From Streptococcus oricebi (GTDB lineage: Bacteria > Bacillota > Bacilli > Lactobacillales > Streptococcaceae): 64,000 bases of DNA. The stretch's first letter is position 1; each line of letters opens with the position of its first letter. Under the pieces are notes generated by a model, which worked only from the letters and a program-made list of their open reading frames with translations, searched no databases and was not told the DNA's origin. Position numbers and translations under genes: made by a program. The stretch is from contig NZ_PRDG01000005.1 in the NCBI RefSeq assembly GCF_017883985.1, positions 62,001 to 126,000 on the forward strand. The letters are read 5' to 3'. This document shows positions 1 to 8,066 of this stretch, one piece after another.

Positions 1-2
1 TG

Positions 3-770
3 GATGATGGTTCTGATGATGAAACAGCCGTCCTGGTCCAAAAATGGCAGCAAGAAGGTCGGCTAACTATTCGCTATCTCTACCAGGCCAATGCAGGAAA
101 ATCCCAAGCTCATAATCTAGGAGTAGAAAATGCAGGTTTTGAATTATTTTCATGTGTAGATTCGGACGACTACTTAGTAGACCAGGCTGTTCAAAGAATT
201 TTGGAAGTCTGGCGGTCTTTGCCAAATGCGATTGGTATCGTTTGTCTGCGAGGAAAAACTTCAACTTCTCCTCTAACACAATGGAGAATGGAACAGGCTT
301 ATTCAACTTTAAGAGAGGCCTACCAAAGTAATTTGATACAAGGCGATACAATGCTAGTTTATCAAACATCGATTATAGCTAACTATCAATTTCCTAGTTT
401 TAAAAATGAAAAGTTCGTTCCTGAGACGTACCTATATGACCAACTAGACCAGGTGGGACAACTTTATTTCCTTAAGGAAATACTCTATATCGGAGAATAC
501 CAAGCAGACGGCTATACCGCCTCTATGAAAAAAATTATTGCAGAAAATCCCAGAGGCTACGAGGCCTATATCCAACAAAGACTGGATTTAGATACTAGGA
601 TAAGAGACCTTATTGCAGATACGATTCGCTACATTGCCATTAAATTGGTAGTGCGAGATAATAGTTTATTTAAGGAAGCCAAGTATCCCGGCTTAACTGG
701 AATATTATACCCCTTGGGTTTCCTATTTTTTAAAAAGTCCTACGCTCCTTATATAAATAGAAAGAGCTAG
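3..770 (+). CDS. Family 2 glycosyltransferase, 5'-truncated
   Basis: The gene enters the window already open; the frame reads through from base 3 to a stop at 770. The first visible residues are DDGSDDE, the nucleotide-sugar motif of GT-A family 2 transferases, followed by NAGKSQAHNLG and the metal-binding DSDD. About 255 residues are present, so only the N-terminal beta strand (some tens of residues) is missing. Known family role: transfer of a sugar from a nucleotide-sugar donor to a lipid-linked oligosaccharide on the inner membrane face. It is followed after 17 bases by a polymerase gene and then a flippase, so it most likely builds the repeat unit of a capsule-like polysaccharide. The sugar specificity cannot be read from the sequence. 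No motif is missing in the visible part. Confidence 0.88.
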   Translation, partial: DDGSDDETAVLVQKWQQEGRLTIRYLYQANAGKSQAHNLGVENAGFELFSCVDSDDYLVDQAVQRILEVWRSLPNAIGIVCLRGKTSTSPLTQWRMEQAYSTLREAYQSNLIQGDTMLVYQTSIIANYQFPSFKNEKFVPETYLYDQLDQVGQLYFLKEILYIGEYQADGYTASMKKIIAENPRGYEAYIQQRLDLDTRIRDLIADTIRYIAIKLVVRDNSLFKEAKYPGLTGILYPLGFLFFKKSYAPYINRKS

Positions 771-787
771 CACAAGGAAAGTTAATA

Positions 788-1927
788 ATGATACCACTTA
801 TAATTTTTAGTAGTCTAATTTGCTTATATTATTTTTTATTTGCTAGGATTCACAATGATAGACTACTTGTTTATCCCATCAATTTGGGGATTTTAAACAC
901 CCTATTTCTATCAGCAAGTGCAGTTATCTTGATGACTGCTAATAGAATAGGCTATGATGCAGTCAGCTTTACTCGCTTCTTTTACTTCAGTAGAGACCAT
1001 CATGCCAATTTATTTGACTACACCTATGAAATATTATCCAATATTATCATAGCGGTTACTAAATTTTTCCCGCTGATGACCTATCCAGTATTTCATGCCC
1101 TAGTTCTGGTCTTAACAGGCCTTATTTTCATTAGACCCTTATTGAAAACCTATGCTGTTAGCTTGGCTAGTGTTCTGTCTCTCTATATTTTGAGTGGGGT
1201 CTATGCTTCGGATGGTATGCAGTTTAAAAACTTTATTTCTGTTTCTATCTTACTTTATGCTTGTTATCAATTATTTAAGGGCGGGAAGTCAAAGCTATTA
1301 GCCTATTATGCTTGGCTCCTGTTAGCAGTTCTCTTTCATTTTTCTTTTGCAATCTATGCTTTCTTACCTTTGATTTTATGGAAACGACTCCAGAAGGTCA
1401 GCAATCTTTTTCCGATTATCGGCTCCCTTCTCTACCTTTCCTTAATGCTTGGGATTGACGGTTTTAAGGCCCTTATCGTCCTATTTGCCCAAGTCCCCTT
1501 TCTGGCCAAACTATCTATCTATGCTAGTCAAACGGCTGGAATCAGAAGTATCGTGCCGGTGGGGATCTATTGTTTGCTTTTATTGCTCTTGGAATATTAT
1601 CGGAGAAGCAATCATTTTCTGACTGAGGATAAGCAGAGCCTGCTAGTTTCTACCATCTACATCTGGCGTTTATTGGGTATCTTACTACCAGCTCTTTATT
1701 TTGCTAATGCTCCCTATCGTCTATTTAGGAATGTGTATCTTATCGTCTTTCTGGTGGCTACAAATATTGTTTTAGCCTCCCCTATCCATACGCTGACTAG
1801 GATAAAAAATGCTCTTTTCCTATTAGTAGTGATTTTTTTAATTTATATGTATCCCATTTTGCTCGGACAAAATATTGATATTTATTCTCCAGTCCTAGAT
1901 AATGGTGTGTTTTTCTGGTTAGAGTAA
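788..1927 (+). CDS. Wzy/EpsG-type oligosaccharide repeat-unit polymerase
   Basis: A 379-residue, very hydrophobic protein with about ten predicted membrane segments. It carries the EpsG/Wzy-like pattern of an early NRIGYDAVSF loop, where a Gly-x-Asp is typical of the family, and a long central loop. It probably joins lipid-linked repeat units into polymer on the outer face of the membrane. Start chosen at the ATG preceded by AAGGAAAG. It sits between a glycosyltransferase and a Wzx flippase with short gaps, so one transcript is likely. Wzy proteins are too divergent for the exact linkage to be inferred. An O-antigen ligase-like protein is the alternative but is less likely in this context. 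Confidence 0.78.
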   Translation: MIPLIIFSSLICLYYFLFARIHNDRLLVYPINLGILNTLFLSASAVILMTANRIGYDAVSFTRFFYFSRDHHANLFDYTYEILSNIIIAVTKFFPLMTYPVFHALVLVLTGLIFIRPLLKTYAVSLASVLSLYILSGVYASDGMQFKNFISVSILLYACYQLFKGGKSKLLAYYAWLLLAVLFHFSFAIYAFLPLILWKRLQKVSNLFPIIGSLLYLSLMLGIDGFKALIVLFAQVPFLAKLSIYASQTAGIRSIVPVGIYCLLLLLLEYYRRSNHFLTEDKQSLLVSTIYIWRLLGILLPALYFANAPYRLFRNVYLIVFLVATNIVLASPIHTLTRIKNALFLLVVIFLIYMYPILLGQNIDIYSPVLDNGVFFWLE

Positions 1928-1943
1928 AAGAAAAGGAAGAAAA

Positions 1944-3362
1944 ATGTCAGAAAAAGCAAGTGTCAAAAGGGCAGGTCTAGGCTATGTCATTGGAAATTAC
2001 TTTATAAGAGGGATTGGCTTTTTAACGCTTCCTATCTTTTCGAGATTGATGTCTACCGAAGACTTTGGAATCTATAATACCTATCTATCTTACGAAACTA
2101 TTCTCTTTGTCTTTGTCGGTCTGGCCTTACATACCAGTTATAAAAATGCTTTTGTTAAATTTGAGAACTCTTTTAACGAATATGTATCCAATACAATCTT
2201 ATTAAGCATCATTAACACCCTCTTTTTTCTAGTATTGGGCCTGCTTGTTTCCTGGATTTACCCCAAGTTAACTCTTATTTATATGGTCCTTTTAGTCATT
2301 CATGCCTTTGCAACAGCTATTATTACGGACTATAATTCTTATGTTAGCCTCTATTTTAAATCGGGAAGCTATGTCAAAATGAGTAGTGCCAATGCCATTG
2401 GTAATATTCTCCTTTCCCTTATTTTGATTTTGACTGTTTTTAAAGGGGACCGTTCAATGGGAAGAATTGTAGGAACAGTCCTTCCGACTTTGATTATAGC
2501 CCTTATCTTAATCTTCCATTTCTTTAAATCAAGAAGACCGACTCTAAAGCGTGAGCATACTAGATTTGCCTTAAATTACAGTATTCCCCTTATTCCCCAT
2601 GGTATTTCCCAGGTTATCTTGAGTTCGGTAGATCGGATTATGATTGCCAATATGGTCGGAAATGCCGAGGCCGGGATTTACAGTTTTGCCTATACCATCT
2701 ACTCTTTAGTAGCAGTTACTTTTTCCTCTCTGGACCAGGTCTGGGCCCCTTGGTTTTATAGACAGTATAAGAAGGGAGATAAGACCCTTATCCGCTTAAG
2801 AGCCAGCCAGTATGCCTGGGCTATGGGAATTTTTACAGCCCTTATTATTTTAGTTTCTCCTGAAATCATTCTGATAGTGGGCTCGGAGACCTATCGGGAG
2901 TCCAGTTATATTGTGATTCCTATTGTAATAGGAGGTTATTTTTCCTTCTTATACACTCTTCCAGCCATTATAGAGTACTATTTTGAAAAAACCAAGTACA
3001 TTGCAGGTAGTACCTTGCTAGCAGCCCTTGTGAATATTGCTTTGAATTACTTTTGTATTATCAGTTTTGGTTATCAGGCAGCTGCTTATACAACCCTAGT
3101 GACCTATGCTTTATACTTTATTCTTCATTACTATATATCTTATAGAATTAGTCAGCGCCAATCCCTGTATGACACCAAGCAACTTCTGTTAATTATTGCT
3201 TTTCTAGTCTTGATAGGTCTTTTGGCTCAAATCTTCTTGGAAAATCTACTTGTCAGAATCCTATTATTAGCTGTTCTCACCCTTATCTCCTGCTTCTATC
3301 TCTGGAGAAAGTTTAAAGTTCCTATTATGGAAAAAATACATAGAAAGTCAAAGGATGACTAA
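1944..3362 (+). CDS. Wzx polysaccharide repeat-unit flippase (MATE/MOP superfamily)
   Basis: The product is 472 residues with 12 or more predicted membrane helices. Its N-terminal region, with GLGYVIGNYFIRGIGF and LPIFSRLMSTEDFGIYN, is typical of the polysaccharide transport (PST/Wzx) family. Known role: moving undecaprenyl-diphosphate-linked repeat units across the membrane for the polymerase. Good SD (AAGGAAGA) upstream of the ATG. Its end overlaps the next gene by eight bases (ATGACTAA), which suggests translational coupling. Full length for the family, no defects seen. Confidence 0.9.
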   Translation: MSEKASVKRAGLGYVIGNYFIRGIGFLTLPIFSRLMSTEDFGIYNTYLSYETILFVFVGLALHTSYKNAFVKFENSFNEYVSNTILLSIINTLFFLVLGLLVSWIYPKLTLIYMVLLVIHAFATAIITDYNSYVSLYFKSGSYVKMSSANAIGNILLSLILILTVFKGDRSMGRIVGTVLPTLIIALILIFHFFKSRRPTLKREHTRFALNYSIPLIPHGISQVILSSVDRIMIANMVGNAEAGIYSFAYTIYSLVAVTFSSLDQVWAPWFYRQYKKGDKTLIRLRASQYAWAMGIFTALIILVSPEIILIVGSETYRESSYIVIPIVIGGYFSFLYTLPAIIEYYFEKTKYIAGSTLLAALVNIALNYFCIISFGYQAAAYTTLVTYALYFILHYYISYRISQRQSLYDTKQLLLIIAFLVLIGLLAQIFLENLLVRILLLAVLTLISCFYLWRKFKVPIMEKIHRKSKDD

Positions 3363-4302
3363 AGATAAAAAGTTTCTTTTATTATTTTTTAATGACCCCA
3401 GAAATAAGAATATTTTTCTAGACCACTTGAATCAAGAGGAGAATGTTCAGGCAGTCTGCGTTTTAAAACCAGTCAATGTGATTTTACGAATCATTCGTAA
3501 AATCCATTTACTGAGCGGTTGGCCAGGAATTGAGATTTGGTTTTTGCCATGGAAAAAAGACTTGGCAGCTTACGACTATATTGTAAGTATAGCTAGCCCC
3601 TATTCTCCCCGCATTCTAGACTGGATTTCTAAAAAGTTAAATAAAAAAGTAGGACTGATTAACTATTACTGGGACAGCATGGAAGTATCGGCCTATCCTT
3701 TTGTAAATTCAGACAAGTTTCAAAACTGGACCTTCTTTAAAGAAGACAGCCTTAAGTACAAGATGCGCTATAATCCACAGTTTTATATCGAAAAGAATCT
3801 CCTATCTCAAGAAGAAATCAAATATGATGTGACTTATGTAGGAGCTGATCGACAAGGAAAGTTAAAGAAAAGGACTGCCCTTGTCTTAGAAACTTATGAC
3901 TTGCTGGGCAAATATAAGATAAGTTCTTATTTTCACTACCTGAGCAAAAACCCTAGCCTCCCTAAAGAGATACAAAAGGATTTTTTACTTACAGAGGAAG
4001 AGTATTATCGGATAAGCGCACAAGGACGGGCAGTGCTTGAGTTAATAGAGCCAAATATCCCTTGGGTCACCCTGCGCCCCTTGTTTGCCTTATCTAATCA
4101 GAAAAAAGTCATCACCAACAATCCTCGTATTGCTGATGAAAAGTATTATTCCAAAGAAAATATCTTTATTTTAGGGCAAGATAAACCAGAAGATTTGGCA
4201 GCTTTTATCAGGAGTGATTTCAGTCCGATTTCAGCCGAAAAATTGTCCTATTACAATGCGACTGCTTGGCTGCAGAGATTTTTAGAGAAAGAAGAAAAAT
4301 GA
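3355..4302 (+). CDS. Putative glycosyltransferase of the surface polysaccharide locus
   Basis: A 315-residue soluble protein I do not recognise with certainty. The organisation suggests a GT-B-like transferase: an N-terminal alpha/beta half beginning KFLLLFFNDP, a central YVGADRQGK segment typical of CgeB-like transferases (YVGxxxxxR), and a C-terminal part with ELIEPNIPWVTLRPLFAL and KKVITNNPRI. That C-terminal arrangement resembles families where a conserved Glu and a Thr-x-Arg face the donor. Eight-base overlap with the flippase upstream and a four-base ATGA overlap with the CDP-glycerol transferase downstream tie it to the same operon. It could alternatively be a non-catalytic capsule modification protein. 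Confidence 0.6.
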   Translation: MTKDKKFLLLFFNDPRNKNIFLDHLNQEENVQAVCVLKPVNVILRIIRKIHLLSGWPGIEIWFLPWKKDLAAYDYIVSIASPYSPRILDWISKKLNKKVGLINYYWDSMEVSAYPFVNSDKFQNWTFFKEDSLKYKMRYNPQFYIEKNLLSQEEIKYDVTYVGADRQGKLKKRTALVLETYDLLGKYKISSYFHYLSKNPSLPKEIQKDFLLTEEEYYRISAQGRAVLELIEPNIPWVTLRPLFALSNQKKVITNNPRIADEKYYSKENIFILGQDKPEDLAAFIRSDFSPISAEKLSYYNATAWLQRFLEKEEK

Positions 4303-5441
4303 TAGTAGCTACCTTAAAACTAGTATTTAATATTTGCTTGTCAACCCTATCCTTCTTGATTCCCAAGTCAAATAAGTATATTATTGTTGGTGGCTGGGAA
4401 GGCAAGCGCTATTCAGATAATTCAAGAGCTATTTTTGAGTATCTGACAGAGCACCAAGAGACCCTGGGCCTTAAGAGAGTATTTTGGTATACCAATTCCC
4501 TCGAAATCTATCAGTCTTTGTCCTCCAAGGGCTACCATGTGCTGATGGGCTTGAATCTTAAGAGCGCTTTTTGGCATCTTAGAAGTAAGGTCCATTTCAT
4601 TGATCAGAATCCTAGAGACATCTTAGGTTATCTATCAGTTAGGGCTCATAGAATCAACCTATGGCATGGAGTTCCCCTGAAAAAGATAGGGATAGATATT
4701 GTTGAAAATTATAAGCCCCAACCTCGCTGGTGGAAAAAATGGACTTCGGCCGGTTTCTGGGTGGACCAGTATCTTGTTGCCACCTCTCCTTTAGCTGCGG
4801 AACTATTGACTCATGCTATGGATTTGCCAGCAGAGAAAGCCCTACTCGCTTCTTATCCGAGAAATGCAGTCTTGCTCAAAGAAAAAGGCAAGCAACTGGG
4901 CCAGAATAGGCGGGTCTATTACTTACCAACTTTCAGAAATGATGGCCAAAGAAATCCGATATTAAATGAGGATTTATCTAGCCTGAATGAACTCTTGACT
5001 GAAAATCGGATTGAATTGAGTATCAAACCGCATTTTGCCTCGCTTGCTGATTGGAAGCTTGCTGATGATTTATCCAATATCCATGTTCTAGAAGCCAAGG
5101 AAGATGTTTACGAGGGATTACAGACCACTGATATTTTAATTACTGACTATTCTTCTGTCTTTTTTGACTTTTTATTGACAGGCAGGCCTATCTTATTCTT
5201 TCCTTATGATTATGAAAATTATAAAAATGATGAGAGAGGCTTTACCATGCCCTACAATGAAAACACCCCAGGAAAGAAAGTTTATACCTACCAAGATCTA
5301 CTAAAATCTTTGCTGGAAATTAGTCAAGATCCAGATTCTTACAGGACTAGCTACCAAAGCCAGTATGAGGAAGTTTGTAAAAAAGTCCATCAATTCGTAG
5401 AAGAACCTAACTATGACAGTATTTTAAAATTTATAAAATAG
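4299..5441 (+). CDS. CDP-glycerol glycerophosphotransferase (TagB/TagF family)
   Basis: The 380-residue product has the hallmarks of the family: KVHFIDQNPRD, NLWHGVPLKKIG with the conserved His-Gly, YLPTFRNDG, IKPHF, and TDYSSVFFDFLLTGRPI. It transfers glycerol phosphate from CDP-glycerol to an acceptor. Next to tagD and inside a Wzy-type locus the likely acceptor is the polysaccharide repeat unit rather than wall teichoic acid. An upstream in-frame start at 4266 exists, but the ATG at 4299 overlaps the previous stop as ATGA and is the better start. The next gene begins 11 bases downstream. Confidence 0.9.
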   Translation: MIVATLKLVFNICLSTLSFLIPKSNKYIIVGGWEGKRYSDNSRAIFEYLTEHQETLGLKRVFWYTNSLEIYQSLSSKGYHVLMGLNLKSAFWHLRSKVHFIDQNPRDILGYLSVRAHRINLWHGVPLKKIGIDIVENYKPQPRWWKKWTSAGFWVDQYLVATSPLAAELLTHAMDLPAEKALLASYPRNAVLLKEKGKQLGQNRRVYYLPTFRNDGQRNPILNEDLSSLNELLTENRIELSIKPHFASLADWKLADDLSNIHVLEAKEDVYEGLQTTDILITDYSSVFFDFLLTGRPILFFPYDYENYKNDERGFTMPYNENTPGKKVYTYQDLLKSLLEISQDPDSYRTSYQSQYEEVCKKVHQFVEEPNYDSILKFIK

Positions 5442-5451
5442 GGGATTAAAA

Positions 5452-5850
5452 ATGAAAAGAGTCATCACATACGGAACCTTTGATTTATTGCATTACGGCC
5501 ATATCAATTTGTTGAGGAGAGCCAAAGAACAAGGAGATTACCTCGTTGTTGTCCTTTCAACAGATGAGTTTAATTGGGAGCAAAAGCAAAAAAAATGTTA
5601 TTTTTCTTATGAGCAGAGGAAGCATTTACTGGAAGCTATCAGATATGTTGATTTAGTGGTACCTGAGACTTCCTGGGAACAAAAAAGAAAAGATGTTCAT
5701 ATCTACAACATTGATAGCTTTGTTATGGGAGATGATTGGCGAGGCAAGTTTGATTTTCTCAAGGAAGAAGGAGTAGAAGTTATTTATCTACCCCGTACCC
5801 CTGAAATCAGCACAAGCCAAATCAAAAAAGATTTAGAAAGCAAAAATTAA
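5452..5850 (+). CDS. tagD: Glycerol-3-phosphate cytidylyltransferase
   Basis: Makes CDP-glycerol from CTP and glycerol-3-phosphate. The 132-residue protein is the usual length for TagD/Gct. It has the nucleotidyltransferase motif H14-Y-G-H17 inside TYGTFDLLHYGH, the MGDDW loop, and RTPEISTSQIK near the end, which matches the family signature RTxGIST with one change. SD AGGGGA lies upstream of the ATG. Being last in the operon directly after the CDP-glycerol transferase, it supplies that enzyme's substrate. The pair indicates a glycerol-phosphate-decorated polysaccharide. Confidence 0.95.
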   Translation: MKRVITYGTFDLLHYGHINLLRRAKEQGDYLVVVLSTDEFNWEQKQKKCYFSYEQRKHLLEAIRYVDLVVPETSWEQKRKDVHIYNIDSFVMGDDWRGKFDFLKEEGVEVIYLPRTPEISTSQIKKDLESKN

Positions 5851-5861
5851 GAGCTTATGCA

Positions 5862-5895
5862 AAAGGACCGTCAAGTTTGACGGCCCTTTGTTTTT
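5862..5895. terminator. Bidirectional intrinsic terminator after tagD
   Basis: Hairpin AAAGGACCGTCAA / TTGACGGCCCTTT (one mismatch, 2-base loop) followed by GTTTTT on the plus strand and a run of T on the minus strand. It lies between convergent tagD and the acyltransferase gene and can serve both. Confidence 0.88.
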
Positions 5896-6933
5896 ACTTA
5901 TTTTGAAATGGAGTTAGGATTTTAGCAAAAGTTTTACGATAAAAGAAGCTGAATAAAGTCGCAAGTGCTACTACAATAATAAAGTTTATGACTACAATAG
6001 GATAGAAGTAAAAATTCTGATAGAATGTATGATTTTTATTGATGAAAAGAGGGTAAATAGTGAAATCAACAATAAATGAAAGTAAGTAGGCTGAAAGTGT
6101 ATTGTTGGAGATGAAGACAATCAGTCTTTTATATCTATCTGAAATAGTGGGTTTTGAATGAAGAAATAGTAAAAAATGAAAATTCCAGTGAGTATTGTAA
6201 AGATATTGGTTAAATGCTCTGTGTGTATATCAAAAATATAATAACAGATAGTGCTGAGAGTAATTACTAGAACTAGTGGCAATCCTATATTCCTAGCATA
6301 TTTTCTGGAATGTTCTCGTAAATACAGCCCTAAACTGTAATAAAGAATGGGGAGAGTAAATTTCCACCAGCTAGGCAAGGAGTGCAGTAGGAGGGCATCG
6401 TTATGCTGGTAAAATATATCCAAAAAGCTAACAGGAAAGGATACAATAGCTAATAATAGAAGGATGAAGATGAGCTTGGCTTTGTGAGACTTTAGCTTTT
6501 TATAAATTGTATTAAATACAGGCGCTACTAGCATTAGTCCTAGGTACATTTGAACATACCAGCCATAATAGCCAAAACGAAAGATATTTTTTAGAACAAG
6601 GACAGCTGTTGCTATGGATAGGGAAAACTTTTCCGCAACAAGTGTGCAAAATAAGGTTGCCAAGCTATAAATCAAGAAGACATTTAATAAATTAAGAAAA
6701 TACTTCTTGTTCCAGGTCTTATTGCCAGAGAGATAGCCTGTAATAATTAAAAACAGGGGAACACAGGTAAAACTGATGTTTCTAATAATAATAAAAGGGA
6801 TAGCTAGTGGTTGAAACTGGACACGATAATATCCGGTATGTAAAAAGAAATGAACAGAAATAACAAAAAATAAGGCTAGAACCTTAAGAATATCAATACC
6901 GATATTTCTTTCTCTGTTTACAGATGTTTTCAT
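5894..6933 (-). pseudogene. Acyltransferase family 3 membrane protein, split by a one-base frameshift
   Basis: The N-terminal 270 residues read from an ATG at 6933, with AAGGAGAT just upstream: NIGIDILKVLALFFVISVHF, then about eight helices, typical of OafA/WecH-like O-acyltransferases. This frame stops at 6121. The missing C-terminus continues in another frame from about 6165 down to a stop at 5894, with ISNNTLSAYLLSFIVD and a last helix. One extra T in the T6 run (A6 at 6171-6176 on the plus strand) restores one frame of about 346 residues, the normal family size. The family acetylates or succinylates surface glycans, and this gene lies next to the polysaccharide locus in convergent orientation. 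It may be phase-variable, newly broken or a sequencing error. Confidence 0.85.
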
Positions 6934-7035
6934 AATAATCTCCTTAAAAATAACTATCATTATTCTACCATAAACTTCCTATTCAAAAAATAGAAGATAA
7001 AAAATAATTTTCTTCAACAGGCCTTTTATTACTGA

Positions 7036-7068
7036 TAAAAAAGAGGCCGAGACAAAAGTCTCCAGCCT
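7036..7068 (-). terminator. Intrinsic terminator of the PrsW-like gene
   Basis: On the minus strand AGGCTGGAGAC TTTT GTCTCGGCCT, an interrupted stem, is followed by CTTTTTTAT. It lies about 40 bases after the stop of the protease gene. Confidence 0.7.
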
Positions 7069-7108
7069 GTGGGAAATGAATCCTGCTTGCTTTTTGTTTT
7101 TCCTACGA

Positions 7109-7918
7109 TTAAACCCCTTCTTTTTTGACCACTTGTTGGTAAAAGAGGTAAAAGACAAAGAGGTGTAGGGCTGCTGCAAATGGTGTTGTCAGAGGGAAAG
7201 GGGTATGAATGGCTGTAAAGGGGGAATTCCAGAGGAAGTGGAGCAGAAAGGCAGCTAGGAAGTAGAAGAGACCCAACTTGGCTTTCTTGGGTTCCTTTTT
7301 CTGGTAGAGCCAGTAGACGGCAAGGCCAGTTAGGGCCAGCCCTGTATAGAGCCAATGGGAGGAGATAGAGCCGGTAATGCGATAGAGGGTATCGGAAATG
7401 GTGAAGACAAAGCCCTCCTTTAGATCGCTATGGATGTAGGATAGGTCCTCACTGATTTGAAAGCCCAGTCCAGAGCTGATACCGACTAAGAGGATGCTCT
7501 TAAGGTTTTTGACTGGTAGGAGGCAAAGGGCCAGGCCTGCTGCTAGGAGCTTGGCTGGTTCCTCTACTAGAGGAGGCGAGATAGCTGGTTCCCAATGGTC
7601 CATAAAGGTCTTTCCTAGCCCCAGATGTTGGAAAAATTCTTGGGCAAATTGATTCCCATGGCTAGCCAACCAACCAGAGATAAACATACCCCCGATAAGG
7701 GCCAGCCCCATAGTGGCTAAGGGGGTCTGCCATTTCTTGGCCAGACGAGTCAGGATAAGGCCGGCTGGAATGATGTAGATGAGCATCAAGGCCAGGCAAA
7801 GCCCCACATGTCCATACTGGCTTCCGGTGATAGCACCCTGGGTATAGGGGCTGAGTTCGTACTCGATACCGATAGCCGCTAGGAAGAGAAAGATAAATAA
7901 AAGAATATGTTTTTTCAT
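7109..7918 (-). CDS. PrsW-family intramembrane metalloprotease
   Basis: A 269-residue integral membrane protein with about eight helices. Family motifs are visible in order: the paired glutamates of LVEEPAKLLAAG, GLGFQISEDLSYI with its conserved Glu, SHWLYTGL with a conserved His, and HFLWNSP near the end. PrsW-type enzymes cleave membrane proteins such as anti-sigma factors inside the bilayer. The start at 7918 (MKKHILLF) gives a proper N-terminal helix; a longer start at 7966 is possible but its SD is no better. It is divergent from a large BTAD-type regulator. No anti-sigma factor gene is nearby, so its substrate is unknown. Confidence 0.8.
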   Translation of the reverse strand: MKKHILLFIFLFLAAIGIEYELSPYTQGAITGSQYGHVGLCLALMLIYIIPAGLILTRLAKKWQTPLATMGLALIGGMFISGWLASHGNQFAQEFFQHLGLGKTFMDHWEPAISPPLVEEPAKLLAAGLALCLLPVKNLKSILLVGISSGLGFQISEDLSYIHSDLKEGFVFTISDTLYRITGSISSHWLYTGLALTGLAVYWLYQKKEPKKAKLGLFYFLAAFLLHFLWNSPFTAIHTPFPLTTPFAAALHLFVFYLFYQQVVKKEGV

Positions 7919-8009
7919 AAGCAACTTTCTAATTGTGATGATACTAGTAGTATAGCGGTAAATCAAGGATTTGTCTAGTCCCTAAAGGTCTTAAAAGGTA
8001 GATGAGACT

Positions 8010-8018
8010 TGCTATAAT
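8010..8018 (+). promoter_or_regulatory. Extended -10 promoter of the BTAD regulator gene
   Basis: TTGCTATAAT, a TGn-TATAAT extended -10 at 8013-8018, lies about 50 bases before the start. The -35 position (TTAAAA near 7991) is weak, as expected for an extended -10 promoter. Confidence 0.6.
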
Positions 8019-8066
8019 TGTTTTTTTCCTTTATATTAATATTAGAATACTTTGGGAGGCGATTTC

